DNA of 64,000 bases. It comes from Nitrospira sp. Its GTDB lineage: Bacteria > Nitrospirota > Nitrospiria > Nitrospirales > Nitrospiraceae. Under the pieces are notes generated by a model that searched no databases, was not told where the DNA came from, and saw only the letters and a list, made by a program, of their open reading frames with translations. Of this stretch, positions 25,690 to 34,510 are shown piece by piece. The DNA is taken from positions 647,176 to 711,175 of the forward strand of contig CP092081.1 in NCBI GenBank assembly GCA_022226935.1. The letters are read 5' to 3'. The position numbers and the translations under genes are program-made. The first letter of the stretch is position 1, and each line of letters starts with the position of its first letter.

Positions 25690-26127
25690 TTACGGCCAGT
25701 AGATTGCCCGGGCTTTCACATAGGCAAACACGACATCACGCCGTGCGACCATGCCGACCAGCTTGTGCTTGTTCACAACCGGCACGCGGATCAGGTGCCG
25801 CTCCTGCAGCAGGTGAATCAGATTCATAATCGGCGTGTCTTCGGTAGTGGTGATGACGTCCTTGGTCATCATGTCCGACACCAACACATCCCGGAGATCC
25901 CTTCCCTGCTCAACGGCTTTCAGCAAATCAAATTCGGTGACGAGCCCGCGCAACGTCCCATCCCCGTCGACCACCGGTACACTGCCGAAACTCTGTTCAC
26001 TCAAGAGCTCTGCGACGGCCATAGCGCTCGAGGTCGGACGCATCGTAACGACGGCATCCTCCATGATTTGCCTCACGACCAATGTGGTGGGGTCACACCC
26101 GCGAGCGAAATATTCTGTTGCCCTCAT
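25690..26127 (-). CDS. CBS-domain pair protein
   Basis: Stand-alone Bateman module of 145 residues with two CBS motifs (VRQIMEDAVVTMRP...FGSVPVVDGDGTL and VSDMMTKDVITT...IRVPVVNKHKLVGMVARRD). ATG 26127 follows AAGGAGG. Such proteins sense AMP/ATP or similar ligands and are common in dormancy gene sets. It is closely related to the protein at 40532-40966, sharing the N-terminal CDP-T-L and the DLRDVLVSDMMT segment. Its partner is unknown. Confidence 0.9.
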   Translation of the reverse strand: MRATEYFARGCDPTTLVVRQIMEDAVVTMRPTSSAMAVAELLSEQSFGSVPVVDGDGTLRGLVTEFDLLKAVEQGRDLRDVLVSDMMTKDVITTTEDTPIMNLIHLLQERHLIRVPVVNKHKLVGMVARRDVVFAYVKARAIYWP

Positions 26128-26411
26128 AGGATCCTCCTTCTGCGGTGTTGGAGTACGGTGATAGGACACCAGGATTAGGCACACCTTGCTGAAATAGGAA
26201 GGGAGCAAATGCGATGCCGCTGCTCATTCTTTTTCTCCATCCAAAAAAATCAAGGTAGAAGCCCTGTTCCGTGTGATCGATGTCCCCGCTGTGGACATTC
26301 GCGCCAGCTCCAGATCCTCACATTGCGGAAAATATCCGCAGTGCGACTTCGCCCTCGTTCGGTGATGGAACAATCCTGCTCGATTTGCTGCTCTTTGCCA
26401 TGCATGGGCTC
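26128..26411. other. Intergenic region between divergent genes
   Basis: Holds the upstream region of the minus-strand CBS gene and leads to the sigma-54 site at 26412. A plus-strand frame through 26280-26510 has no ribosome site and overlaps the promoter, so I do not call it. Confidence 0.4.
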
Positions 26412-26427
26412 TGGCATGCCTGTTGCG
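26412..26427 (+). promoter_or_regulatory. Sigma-54 promoter ahead of lipoprotein/flavodoxin pair
   Basis: TGGCATG, CCTG, TTGCG: GG (26413-26414) and GC (26425-26426) are ten bases apart, with only minor departures from consensus. The predicted start near 26438 gives about 85 bases of leader before ATG 26523. Confidence 0.68.
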
Positions 26428-26522
26428 GGTATCGTGATGAATCGGTGAAGAATTTGGAGCGACAGTTTGCAGAACAACGATCAAGCTGGGCAGGATCCGA
26501 AGATGAATGAGGAGGAAGGAGA

Positions 26523-26735
26523 ATGTCAGTCACAACCAGTAGCGCCGTAGTGCTTGTGACGGGACTGCTCTTTTCAATGGCCGCTTGCGCGCCGCCGACA
26601 CCCAAGATACAGCAGCGCCCGGCCGCAGCCCCCCAGAGCATTGAGCAAAGACCTCAGGACCCCGTTCGCGAGGTGGATCGATCGTTTCGCCCGATGGTAC
26701 GAGACGGGAGCATGACGCCGGCTCACCATGGGTAA
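26523..26735 (+). CDS. Small lipoprotein
   Basis: A 70-residue protein with a lipoprotein signal (FSMAAC) and a Pro/Gln/Arg-rich mature part lacking recognisable domains. A very strong ribosome site (GAGGAAGGAG) precedes ATG 26523. The final eight bases overlap the start of the flavodoxin-like gene, indicating coupling. Function unknown. Confidence 0.65.
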   Translation: MSVTTSSAVVLVTGLLFSMAACAPPTPKIQQRPAAAPQSIEQRPQDPVREVDRSFRPMVRDGSMTPAHHG

Positions 26736-27315
26736 GCGCATTACCATTATCCAAGGACATCCTGACGGGCAGGCTCGCCATTTTTGCCATGCATTGGCCG
26801 ACGAATATGCGAAGGGATGCGAAGACGGCGGCCACACAGTCCGGCGTATCGAAGTTGCGACGTTGGACATTCCTTTCCTGCGGACGAAAGAGCAGTTTGA
26901 GAGAGGGCCACTCCCGGATTCCATCAGCACGGCGCTAGAGGCGATTCGCTGGGCCGAGCACCTCGTGATTTTCTACCCGCTGTGGCTGGGATCGATGCCG
27001 GCGCTGCTCAAAGCCTTCTTTGAACAGCTGTTCCGCCCTGGTGTGGCATTCGAGTATCACACTGAAGGGACAAAAGCCAAAAAGTTGTTCGCGGGGAAGT
27101 CGGCGCGTGTGGTCGTGACGATGGGCATGCCGGCATGGGTGTATCGGTGGTGGTACTGCGCCCATAGCCTCAAGAGCTTGCGACGGAACATTCTCCAATT
27201 CTGCGGGATCCGACCAACAAAGACCACGCTCATTGGCAATATCGAAAATATGAATGAGCACCAGCGCGCCGGCCGGTTGGATGAGATGCGAGGACTGGGG
27301 GAGATCGGTCAATAA
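26728..27315 (+). CDS. Flavodoxin-fold NAD(P)H:quinone oxidoreductase (KefF/NQO1-like)
   Basis: Cytoplasmic 195-residue protein of the two-electron quinone reductase family. The FMN/FAD-binding start ITIIQGHPDG is followed by VIFYPLWLGSMPALLKAFFEQLFRPG, a hallmark of this family, and VVVTMGMPAW. Such enzymes reduce quinones or other electrophiles with NAD(P)H; relatives also activate K+ efflux channels. No Kef channel is nearby. It is translated from a start inside the preceding lipoprotein gene, downstream of a sigma-54 site. Confidence 0.85.
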   Translation: MGKRITIIQGHPDGQARHFCHALADEYAKGCEDGGHTVRRIEVATLDIPFLRTKEQFERGPLPDSISTALEAIRWAEHLVIFYPLWLGSMPALLKAFFEQLFRPGVAFEYHTEGTKAKKLFAGKSARVVVTMGMPAWVYRWWYCAHSLKSLRRNILQFCGIRPTKTTLIGNIENMNEHQRAGRLDEMRGLGEIGQ

Positions 27316-27518
27316 ACGCGGTGACCTGGGGTTCGCTCTGCCTCATGATTGAAGCGTTGATTCGTGAGCATCTCTGAAAAGCCGGCGGAAGAGTTTTGCG
27401 AGACTGCGCCAAGGTTGGATCGGTGAACATCGCCGTAAGCGAACGCGCGACCTGAGGCGAATCCCCGGCGCGGCCGCGCGGTATGAGTGGCCACGCATGA
27501 TTCGAGGCATGGCCTCTG

Positions 27519-27547
27519 TTGACAGAGCAATACGAGACGCGTAGCCT
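27519..27547 (+). promoter_or_regulatory. Sigma-70-type promoter ahead of methyltransferase
   Basis: TTGACA (27519-27524), a 17-base spacer and TAGCCT (27542-27547). The predicted start lies about 25 bases before ATG 27580. Confidence 0.5.
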
Positions 27548-27579
27548 CTCCGTTTTTCATTTCCATGAAAGGACTGCGT

Positions 27580-28593
27580 ATGGCCGGTCGCCCATTGGTT
27601 CCTGATCGACTCTTGCAAATCGGTTTCGGGTTTTGGGGTTCCAAGACCCTCTTGACGGCGGTGGAGTTGGGCCTGTTCACGGAGGTGGCCAAGCGTCCGC
27701 TCGATGGAAAAGCGTTGGCCGCCCGGCTGAAGCTCCATCCGCGAAGCGCGCGGGACTTCTTCGATACCTTGGTGGCGCTCGGCTTGCTGAAGCGGACCGG
27801 GACACGCTATGCCAACACACCGGAAACCGCCCTGTTTCTCGATCGCGCCAAACCGTCCTATGTCGGCGGCATGCTGGAGATGTGTAATGCCCGCCTGTAT
27901 GGATTCTGGGGATCCCTCACGGAAGCGCTCCGTACCGGTCGGCCGCAGAATGAGGTGAAAACGGGCGGCGATTTCTTCGGCACGCTCTACGCGGATCCGC
28001 AGCGGCTGGAAGGATTTCTCAAAGCGATGACCGGACTCAGCCAGGGGACGGCCCGATCCATGGCGGCGAAATTTCCCTGGAAGCGGTATCATTCGTTTGC
28101 CGACATCGGCTGTGCCCAAGGCGGCGTGGCGGTCGAAATCGCGCTGGCGCACCGGCATCTCAACGGCCAAGGCATGGATCTTCCCGTCGTGCGGCCGGTC
28201 TTCGAGGCCTATGTCAAAAGTAAGAAACTGCACAAGCGTGTGACGTTTCACGAGGGAGACTTTTTCAAGGAACCCTTGCCGAAGGTGGATGTGCTCATCA
28301 TGGGGCACATCTTGCACGACTGGGATCTGAAAGAAAAAATGATGCTGTTGCGCAAGGCGTATGCGGCGCTGCCTTCCGGCGGCGCAGTGATCGTTCATGA
28401 GGCCTTGATCGATGATGCCCGGAAAACCAATGCCTTCGGCTTGTTGATGAGCCTCAATATGCTCATCGAGACCAAGGGCGGATTCGATTTCACCGGCGCG
28501 GATTGCCGGCAATGGATGAAGAAAGCCGGCTTCATACGCACGAAAGTCGAACCGCTGGCCGGGCCGGATTCCATGGTCATCGGCTTCAAATAG
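27580..28593 (+). CDS. SAM-dependent O-methyltransferase-family protein
   Basis: Protein of 337 residues with the two-part layout of small-molecule O-methyltransferases: an N-terminal winged-helix dimerisation domain ([20 protein letters not shown]) and a C-terminal Rossmann methyltransferase with motif [11 protein letters not shown] and the later HILHDW. The latter motif is typical of the acetylserotonin/caffeate O-methyltransferase superfamily, where a nearby His acts as base. ATG 27580 has AAAGGA upstream; ATG 27565 would put that site inside the gene. The substrate is unknown and there are no biosynthetic neighbours. Confidence 0.85.
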   Translation: MAGRPLVPDRLLQIGFGFWGSKTLLTAVELGLFTEVAKRPLDGKALAARLKLHPRSARDFFDTLVALGLLKRTGTRYANTPETALFLDRAKPSYVGGMLEMCNARLYGFWGSLTEALRTGRPQNEVKTGGDFFGTLYADPQRLEGFLKAMTGLSQGTARSMAAKFPWKRYHSFADIGCAQGGVAVEIALAHRHLNGQGMDLPVVRPVFEAYVKSKKLHKRVTFHEGDFFKEPLPKVDVLIMGHILHDWDLKEKMMLLRKAYAALPSGGAVIVHEALIDDARKTNAFGLLMSLNMLIETKGGFDFTGADCRQWMKKAGFIRTKVEPLAGPDSMVIGFK

Positions 28594-28688
28594 ATTCGGC
28601 TTTTCATTGAAGGGGCGCCCTGTGAAGAGGTCTCTCTCATTTTGGAGGAGCGCAACTCACGGGGGCTCGAATAGGCTGCGCAGCATAC

Positions 28689-28718
28689 TTGACATGTCGG
28701 AGGAGAGTTGATTACCCT
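28689..28718 (+). promoter_or_regulatory. Sigma-70-type promoter for a short transcript
   Basis: A perfect TTGACA -35 box (28689-28694), an 18-base spacer and a TACCCT -10 (28713-28718). No coding sequence starts before the terminator at 28765. Confidence 0.4.
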
Positions 28719-28724
28719 CCCCCG

Positions 28725-28799
28725 CGTGCGCACATAATTGAGGCCAACGAGCGATCAGCTCTAGAGCCCGAATCTCCAGACGGAGGTTCGGGCTTTTTT
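28725..28799 (+). ncRNA. Candidate small RNA
   Basis: An intergenic segment bounded by a plausible sigma-70 promoter and a very strong intrinsic terminator would give a transcript of about 75 nucleotides with no reading frame. It could be a stand-alone regulatory RNA, or a terminated leader controlling the secreted protein that starts at 28852. No known RNA family is recognised. Confidence 0.35.
28765..28799 (+). terminator. Strong rho-independent terminator
   Basis: AGCCCGAATCTCC pairs with GGAGGTTCGGGCT over 13 bp (one G-U) around an AGAC loop, followed directly by a run of six T residues. It is 170 bases after the methyltransferase stop, so it ends either that message or a separate small RNA. 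Confidence 0.85.
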
Positions 28800-28851
28800 A
28801 TTCTTCACCGCCCTGGGTCATTCGGCCCTCGGTATGTCGATGAGGTCTTTC

Positions 28852-29715
28852 ATGTCTCCACGACGACATCGCGGTTACCGCCTTCTGCTTTTCTGCTGTC
28901 TGGCATGGGTTCTCACGGCAACTCACGGGCATGCGGAATATGAAGTTATCGACGTCTCCGATGGCGGCACGGTGAAAGGCCAGGCGGTCTGGAAGGGAAG
29001 CATTCCGAAACTTCCCCCGCTCAAAGTGTTTGCCGACCTGGATGCCTGCGGCACCCACATGCCGTCCCCGGCCTTGCGAATCGATCCGGCCACGAACGGC
29101 CTTCAGGAAGTGCTCGTGTATCTCGAGCGGGTAGAGCGAGGTAAAGCCGTCGCGGCTGCGTATCCGTTGCGTATGGGAAAAAGCGCGACGCATCCTGGAG
29201 GAAAGGTCTGTCAGTTCGAGCAGCAGATGATTCCCTTCGTCCGCACGGCGGAAGTCGCGATGATCAATTTCGAACCGATTCTGCACAATCCGCATCTGTT
29301 CAACGATAAACAAAGCCTCTTCAATATTGCGATGCCGACGGCGAATCGCGAAATTACGGCCACGCTGAACCGGGCACGCGGGGTCGGATTGCGGCTGCAG
29401 TGCGATGTGCATGTGCATATGAATGCGTGGGCGGCAGCGCTCGACCATCCCTATTTTGCCGTCACCGATGCGCAGGGGCGATTCGAAATTGCCGGCATCC
29501 CACCTGGTTCCTACACCCTGGTTGCCTGGCATCCCGGATTCAACATCGTCAAGTTCAGTGCCTCTCGTCCCGTGTATGACGAACCCCATGTCATCCGGCA
29601 GCCGCTAGAAATGTCTCCGAAAGCCCAGGTCGAATCTCGATTCGAGTTTCCCGTCCGGCCGGTGGATGTCGACTGGAAAATAGCCGGCGGCGGCGACGAA
29701 CTTCCGCCTGAATAA
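28852..29715 (+). CDS. Exported protein with carboxypeptidase-regulatory-like domain
   Basis: Protein of 287 residues with a signal peptide (RLLLFCCLAWVLTATHGHA). ATG 28852 has GAGG six bases upstream; ATG 28834 is an alternative. The mature part begins with a GGTVKGQAVWKG beta-strand module and ends with a beta-sandwich (FEIAGIPPGSYTLVAWHPG) of the carboxypeptidase regulatory/DUF2012 type. A cluster CDVHVHMNAW could bind copper or another metal. It precedes the heme-motif outer-membrane protein by 38 bases, and the two probably function together at the cell envelope. Confidence 0.75.
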   Translation: MSPRRHRGYRLLLFCCLAWVLTATHGHAEYEVIDVSDGGTVKGQAVWKGSIPKLPPLKVFADLDACGTHMPSPALRIDPATNGLQEVLVYLERVERGKAVAAAYPLRMGKSATHPGGKVCQFEQQMIPFVRTAEVAMINFEPILHNPHLFNDKQSLFNIAMPTANREITATLNRARGVGLRLQCDVHVHMNAWAAALDHPYFAVTDAQGRFEIAGIPPGSYTLVAWHPGFNIVKFSASRPVYDEPHVIRQPLEMSPKAQVESRFEFPVRPVDVDWKIAGGGDELPPE

Positions 29716-29753
29716 CCAAGGAATGAAACCGGTGTGAATGGGAGGCTGACCCG

Positions 29754-31223
29754 ATGAAGAACTCAACATTGCGTGCCAGGGCGGTGATTGCGGCTCTCCT
29801 CGTTCTGATGGCGCTGATCAGTTACGAATTGAGCGGGCTGGTGCAGAAGGCCGAGGCCATTCCGGCATTTGCCCGCAAGTATGATTTTAAGTGTAACGTG
29901 TGCCACGTGCCTGGTTTCCCGAAACTCAACGACTTCGGCAATCTCTTCAGGGATCGCGGCTATCAATTGGGATCGGAAGCGGATTCGCCGGCCTATGAGG
30001 GGATTGGGATGGGCTTTTGGCCGGTCTCGATTCGGGCGACGGTCGGATATCAGGCGGCGCAGCTGAGGACGGAAGGCAGCGGGGTGACGACCGGAGGGTT
30101 TGGCTTCACCGGCCTGGACCTCTTGAGTTTCGGCACGCTCCACCGCGATATCGCCTTCGGCGTGGTGTATACGCCGGGGCTCGGCAGCGCGGGCTTCGGC
30201 ACCGGCGCCTCGGATGGGGATCTCGAAAGCGCGTTCGTGCGCCTCATGCGTTTGGAACGATATTTCGGCGTCAAGTCCGATCCCGGTAATTACTTGTTGA
30301 ACTTGCGCGTGGGAAAGTTCGAGCTCGATCTTCCGTTCAGCGAGAAGCGCAGCCCCACCTTGAATACGCCGTTCGTCATGTACCATTACACGCCGGGTGT
30401 GCCGTACACCGCGACCATCGGAGGCACCTCGACCAGTTCCTATCTGAACCCCAATTCGTTCCTGTTAGGAGATAACCAGCCCGGCGGGGAACTCTCGGGC
30501 ATCATGAAAACGCCGTCCACGGAAGGGTATCTGCGTTATTCGTTGACCGCGCTGGCCACCAACTCGTTCTCCGGGCCGCTGGGCGGGTGCCCCCCCGATA
30601 CCCCCTGCGGGACAGGCGGGCGAAATGTGAATTTCTATGGTCACATCACGCAATCGTTCGGCGGCTACGGCATTGTGACCGGAAACCGGGTGGGAATCTT
30701 CGGAGCGTACGGCCAAGCCCCCACGATGGTCAATGCCACCTGTCCGACCTGTCAGGGAGTGGCGGGCAGCGGGAAGCCGTTTACGAGAATCGGCATCGAT
30801 GTGAGCCTGACGTTCAACGGAGAATGGAATATTTTCGGCGCGATCATGCATGGGCACGACAGCGCGCAATTGTTCGCCTCGCAAGGCATTCCAACTCCGC
30901 AGAACGCCTCCTGGAACGGCGCGTTTGTCGAATTGGACTATGCGCCGGCCCTGTTCTTCGACATGCCGGACTGGTTTTTTGCCTACCGGTATGATGTGAT
31001 TCGAAACGATCGGCATGGTGACGGCAATACGGATGTCTTCAAAGGCAACTACAATGACGTCGATTCCCACACCGTGCTGGCCCGGTATTTCATTCATCAC
31101 TCCACGCGAACCGATTTGGCATTGCACGCGGAATACAATAGTTATCGCACGCAAGCCGTCGGCCCGAACGGCGGTGATTTGAGGGGCCAAACCATGCTGG
31201 TGGGATTGGATTTTGCGTATTGA
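29754..31223 (+). CDS. Outer-membrane beta-barrel with N-terminal c-type heme motif
   Basis: Protein of 489 residues. A signal sequence (to about residue 35) is followed by a CNVCH heme-binding motif in YDFKCNVCHVPGFPKLN, and then a long beta-strand-rich, Gly/Tyr-rich region with alternating aromatic residues that ends in an aromatic C-terminus (GLDFAY), as in outer-membrane barrels. A porin carrying one heme could conduct electrons or sense redox at the outer membrane. It follows a secreted regulatory-domain protein; a SHOCT lipoprotein follows. ATG 29754 has GGGAGG upstream. Confidence 0.78.
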   Translation: MKNSTLRARAVIAALLVLMALISYELSGLVQKAEAIPAFARKYDFKCNVCHVPGFPKLNDFGNLFRDRGYQLGSEADSPAYEGIGMGFWPVSIRATVGYQAAQLRTEGSGVTTGGFGFTGLDLLSFGTLHRDIAFGVVYTPGLGSAGFGTGASDGDLESAFVRLMRLERYFGVKSDPGNYLLNLRVGKFELDLPFSEKRSPTLNTPFVMYHYTPGVPYTATIGGTSTSSYLNPNSFLLGDNQPGGELSGIMKTPSTEGYLRYSLTALATNSFSGPLGGCPPDTPCGTGGRNVNFYGHITQSFGGYGIVTGNRVGIFGAYGQAPTMVNATCPTCQGVAGSGKPFTRIGIDVSLTFNGEWNIFGAIMHGHDSAQLFASQGIPTPQNASWNGAFVELDYAPALFFDMPDWFFAYRYDVIRNDRHGDGNTDVFKGNYNDVDSHTVLARYFIHHSTRTDLALHAEYNSYRTQAVGPNGGDLRGQTMLVGLDFAY

Positions 31224-31253
31224 TGTTATGGTCAGGAGGAAGGTCGTGGACCG

Positions 31254-32075
31254 GTGAACAATCCTTTCCTTCGATGCGCACATGTCGCGGTCCTATGGCT
31301 GTCTTGTCTCGTTTTCTCCGGCTGTTCGGGCATGACCCCGGGCACTGAGAGGCCCTGCTTCTCCTGCGACGATCAGCGGCTCGTCAGGATTGTTCCGCTC
31401 ATGCAAGGAGTCGATGAAAAGCGCCCCCTCCATCATCCCTTGGTGCTGCAGTGGCAGGAATGGGACTCCCTGCTGCGAAGGGTGAAGGTGCGGAGCGTGC
31501 GTCGACCTTTACTCGGTGCAGCCTACCAGGGAGACACAGAACCGGCGTTTACCGAGGAAGAGATCCGGTACCTGGGAGAATCGTTGCCGCGGGCGTTTCA
31601 GCAGGTGAACGAGCAGGAGCAGGTCGCGTTCGCCCTGGCCAGGCCGTCGCAGGCGGGATTGGATCAGGTGACCTCCGGGGTCTGGTTTGCCGGGGAGGAT
31701 CGAATCCATCTTCGTCTGGCGAACTGCCGGATCGCCGTGACCATGCCGTCGATCAGGAAACAGATTTGGAAGGATCCCTTGTTTGCGCAGGCCGGAGCGT
31801 TTTACGAATTCGTGCCAGGGGACGGCCAGTCGTTGACGCCATCGAGCCGGGACGGAGGCAATCCGTTTCGTTCTGACCCGGAGGAATTGGTGATCGAGTA
31901 CAAGCTTGCGGCCGGTGCGAGGCCGGATCCAGTTTCTTCTGAGCCCGCTGCTCAACCGGTTCCTCCACGCTCGCTGGAGGAACAACTCAGCCTGCTTAAA
32001 CGTCTTCGCGAGCAAGGGCTGATTACGGAGGAAGACTATCGCACGAAGAAACAGCAGCTGCTCGACCGGCTGTAA
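31254..32075 (+). CDS. Lipoprotein with C-terminal SHOCT domain
   Basis: Protein of 273 residues starting at GTG 31254. A lipoprotein signal ends in LVFSGC. The central part is of unknown fold with a few paired cysteines (CFSCDD). The last 35 residues (LEEQLSLLKRLREQGLITEEDYRTK) are a SHOCT short helical domain, which often anchors or oligomerises envelope proteins. It is probably co-transcribed with the beta-barrel gene 30 bases upstream. Confidence 0.78.
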   Translation: MNNPFLRCAHVAVLWLSCLVFSGCSGMTPGTERPCFSCDDQRLVRIVPLMQGVDEKRPLHHPLVLQWQEWDSLLRRVKVRSVRRPLLGAAYQGDTEPAFTEEEIRYLGESLPRAFQQVNEQEQVAFALARPSQAGLDQVTSGVWFAGEDRIHLRLANCRIAVTMPSIRKQIWKDPLFAQAGAFYEFVPGDGQSLTPSSRDGGNPFRSDPEELVIEYKLAAGARPDPVSSEPAAQPVPPRSLEEQLSLLKRLREQGLITEEDYRTKKQQLLDRL

Positions 32076-32165
32076 GCGTGAGGATTGCCGAAGAGAGTTC
32101 TGACTTGTCCTTCACCCTTCGGGTAAAATGCGGCAAAGAGCCATTATCCGGACGAAAGGAATGTC

Positions 32166-32975
32166 ATGAGCAGGTCCTCCGCATCCCCTTCTACGCGCTG
32201 GCCCCTTCCTGCAGAGGATGACTGGTCGACGCCTTTTGCGGAACTGCTCTTGGCGCAACTCGATCTGCGTCCCGGGCTCACTATCCTGGATATCGCCTGC
32301 GGCCATGGCATTCCGGCCTTCTATCTCGCGGAGCAGGTTGGCCCGACCGGCTCCGTTCTCGGTATCGACATGAGTCGCGGGCAGGTGGCGAATGCCAGGG
32401 CGATACAGCGGGGTGAGTTGCCCTGGCTCCGATTCGAATGTCTCGACATGCGGGCCTTGCCTGCGTCCCTCCCGGCCTTCCAGCGCATTACCGGCAATCT
32501 GTCCGTCATGTTCCTTCGACCGAACCGGTTTGAGGCGATGAAGGGATTGATTGACCATCTCGAGCCCGGCGGCCAAATCGTGCTGACCTTTCCCTCGCTC
32601 GGCACCTTCGATTCCATCTGGCAACGGATCGATCGAGAAATGCGCCGGCACGGGCTGATCATTGAGCGCGAACGGCTCGCCGCGCATGTGGCGGAACGGC
32701 CATCCGCGGCGGAGGCGCGGGGTTGGCTCGAACGGCTGAACGTGGAGCGGATCGACGCGATCGAGCAGCCGCTTGAGGTGGCGAGCGGCGCCGGCCAGCG
32801 GTTTCTCCAACATCCGCTGTTACGTGGCGGATTTCTCGACGATGCCTATGAATGTTTCGATGACGCAGGGCTGGCCGATACAGTCATGACGAGCGTGGCG
32901 GCGGATCTCGAGAGCATGATGCCGTTGACGGCCCGGCGTTGTGCACTCAGCGGCTGGAAGCCTGGTCAGGTATGA
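32166..32975 (+). CDS. Class I SAM-dependent methyltransferase
   Basis: Protein of 269 residues with a classical Rossmann methyltransferase: motif I ILDIACGHGIPAFYLAEQ, acidic loop GIDMSRGQ and FECLDMRALP. The closing segment has no clear domain. AAAGGA precedes ATG 32166. It resembles UbiE/Erg6-type or malonyl-ACP methyltransferases only at the motif level, so the substrate is unknown. It lies between two lipoprotein genes. Confidence 0.83.
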   Translation: MSRSSASPSTRWPLPAEDDWSTPFAELLLAQLDLRPGLTILDIACGHGIPAFYLAEQVGPTGSVLGIDMSRGQVANARAIQRGELPWLRFECLDMRALPASLPAFQRITGNLSVMFLRPNRFEAMKGLIDHLEPGGQIVLTFPSLGTFDSIWQRIDREMRRHGLIIERERLAAHVAERPSAAEARGWLERLNVERIDAIEQPLEVASGAGQRFLQHPLLRGGFLDDAYECFDDAGLADTVMTSVAADLESMMPLTARRCALSGWKPGQV

Positions 32976-33014
32976 TCGCGGGGGGGCATCGAGGTTTCGC
33001 GAACGGAGGATGAT

Positions 33015-33557
33015 GTGAACGGTTTGAGGACTCGACTACTGGCAGGCTTTGCAGGGCTTGTGCTCGTCACGGGATGCAGTACCTTGCCGTCCCGATATGT
33101 TGAGAAGGCCGAGCCGGGAGTCACATTGACCTCCCTTGCCGCCGCGCCGGAGACGTATCACGGCAAGACGGTCATTCTAGGTGGAGTGGTGGTGGATCAG
33201 CAGCAGCAGGGACAGCGGCTGTGGTTGCATCTGAAAAACCGGCCGCTCGATAAAGACTACCGGCCTCATCGTCCGACCATCAACGAAGGTCCGGAAGCTG
33301 GGTATTACTGGGTGGTCGTCCCCGATGCCTCCCTCTTGCCTCCCAAATGGAAACAGTGGGCGCGGGTGACGGTGGTGGGGCGCGTGATGGATCAGAAGGA
33401 GACCAGGCCGTCGACAGTGCCGACGAATGAGCCGGTGTTGAGCCTCGTGTTCATGCGCGGCTGGGCCATGGGAAATGTGCAGGGAAAAGGCGCCTGGGAG
33501 GAATCGGTGGATGCCAATTATCTCCTCTCCGTTCCCGAAGGTCTCCATGGGGAATAG
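33015..33557 (+). CDS. slp: Slp-family outer-membrane lipoprotein
   Basis: Protein of 180 residues with a lipoprotein signal ending LVTGC. The mature part shows the starvation lipoprotein pattern: PETYHGKTVILGGVV near the start and VTVVGRVMDQKE later. GTG 33015 follows GGAGG. In enterobacteria Slp is induced in stationary phase and acid stress, consistent with the stress theme of the window. It converges with the TerC gene. Confidence 0.85.
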   Translation: MNGLRTRLLAGFAGLVLVTGCSTLPSRYVEKAEPGVTLTSLAAAPETYHGKTVILGGVVVDQQQQGQRLWLHLKNRPLDKDYRPHRPTINEGPEAGYYWVVVPDASLLPPKWKQWARVTVVGRVMDQKETRPSTVPTNEPVLSLVFMRGWAMGNVQGKGAWEESVDANYLLSVPEGLHGE

Positions 33558-33584
33558 ACGGGCAGGGAACGGCCTGATGCCCTC

Positions 33585-34340
33585 TCATTGCCGAGACTCT
33601 TCCGCGTACCGGCTATGCAGCTTGACCGGTGCCGCCCGCTTTTTGCGCATGCGAATATTCAGCATCTCGACCGTCACGGAAAAGGCCATGGAGAAATAAA
33701 TGTAGCCCTTGGGCACATGCACGTCGAACCCTTCCACCATCAAGGTCACCCCGACCAGAATCAAAAACGAGAGCGCCAAGATTTTGATCGTCGGATGCGT
33801 CTCGACAAAATCCCCGATAGCCTTGGCTGCCACTAACATCACGACCACGGCGAGAATGATCGCCGCCGCCATGATCGAGACATGTTCCACCAGGCCCACC
33901 GCCGTGATGACTGAATCCAGCGAGAAGACGATATCCAGCAGCGCAATCTGGACCAACACCATGCCCAGGCTGGCGGCCGCGGTGGGCGAGTGGCCTTCTT
34001 CCACACCCTCCAAACTGTTGTGAATTTCATGGGTGGCCTTCGCCATCAAAAAAAGCCCGCCGCCGATCAAAATCACATCACGGCCTGAGACCCCGTGTCC
34101 GAACACCGTCACCCACGGTTTGGTCAATCCCATGACAAAAGAGATCGAAAACAGCAGCCCGAGCCGGGCCATCATGGCCAGGCCCAGCCCGACACGGCGG
34201 GCAACGGCGCGTTGGGATTCAGGGAGCCGGCTGACCAGGACCGATAGGAAGATGATGTTGTCGATCCCCAGCACAATTTCAAGCGCGGTGAGGGTTCCGA
34301 GCGCGATCCAAATTTCCGGATTGGCAAGCCATTCCAACAT
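33585..34340 (-). CDS. terC: TerC-family integral membrane protein
   Basis: Protein of 251 residues with about seven to eight membrane helices. The signature IVLGIDNIIFLSVL and the matching second half motif DIVFSLDSVI supply conserved acidic residues in membrane helices, typical of TerC/Alx proteins. ATG 34340 is used because GGAG lies six bases upstream; ATG 34352 is the alternative. The family is linked to tellurite resistance and manganese export; metal export is the likely role. It follows a terminator after the four-CBS gene, so it may have its own promoter. Confidence 0.9.
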   Translation of the reverse strand: MLEWLANPEIWIALGTLTALEIVLGIDNIIFLSVLVSRLPESQRAVARRVGLGLAMMARLGLLFSISFVMGLTKPWVTVFGHGVSGRDVILIGGGLFLMAKATHEIHNSLEGVEEGHSPTAAASLGMVLVQIALLDIVFSLDSVITAVGLVEHVSIMAAAIILAVVVMLVAAKAIGDFVETHPTIKILALSFLILVGVTLMVEGFDVHVPKGYIYFSMAFSVTVEMLNIRMRKKRAAPVKLHSRYAEESRQ

Positions 34341-34461
34341 CAGCGACTCCATTCATCTCAGGGAACGAGTGACTCGATCGGTTTTGCGCGAAGGTGTGGG
34401 AACAACACGTATGAACGAAGTCTACCGTTCGGAACTGGTAGGCGCAATCAAAACGTGAGTC

Positions 34462-34507
34462 CAAACGAAACCCGGCCGCGAGGAGGCGACGCCGCTGGCG
34501 GCCGGGT
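34462..34507 (-). terminator. Terminator after the four-CBS gene
   Basis: On the minus strand, ACCCGGCCGC and GCGGCCGGGT form a perfect 10-bp stem just past the CBS stop codon, followed by the T-rich TTTCGTTT. This would end the UspA-ATPase-CBS message before terC. Confidence 0.65.
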
Positions 34508-34510
34508 CGA

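Noticed and set aside
26280-26510. Plus-strand frame of 76 codons ahead of the small lipoprotein gene
   Set aside because: No ribosome site, overlaps the sigma-54 promoter at 26412, and the composition is not protein-like, apart from a charged end next to the next ribosome site.
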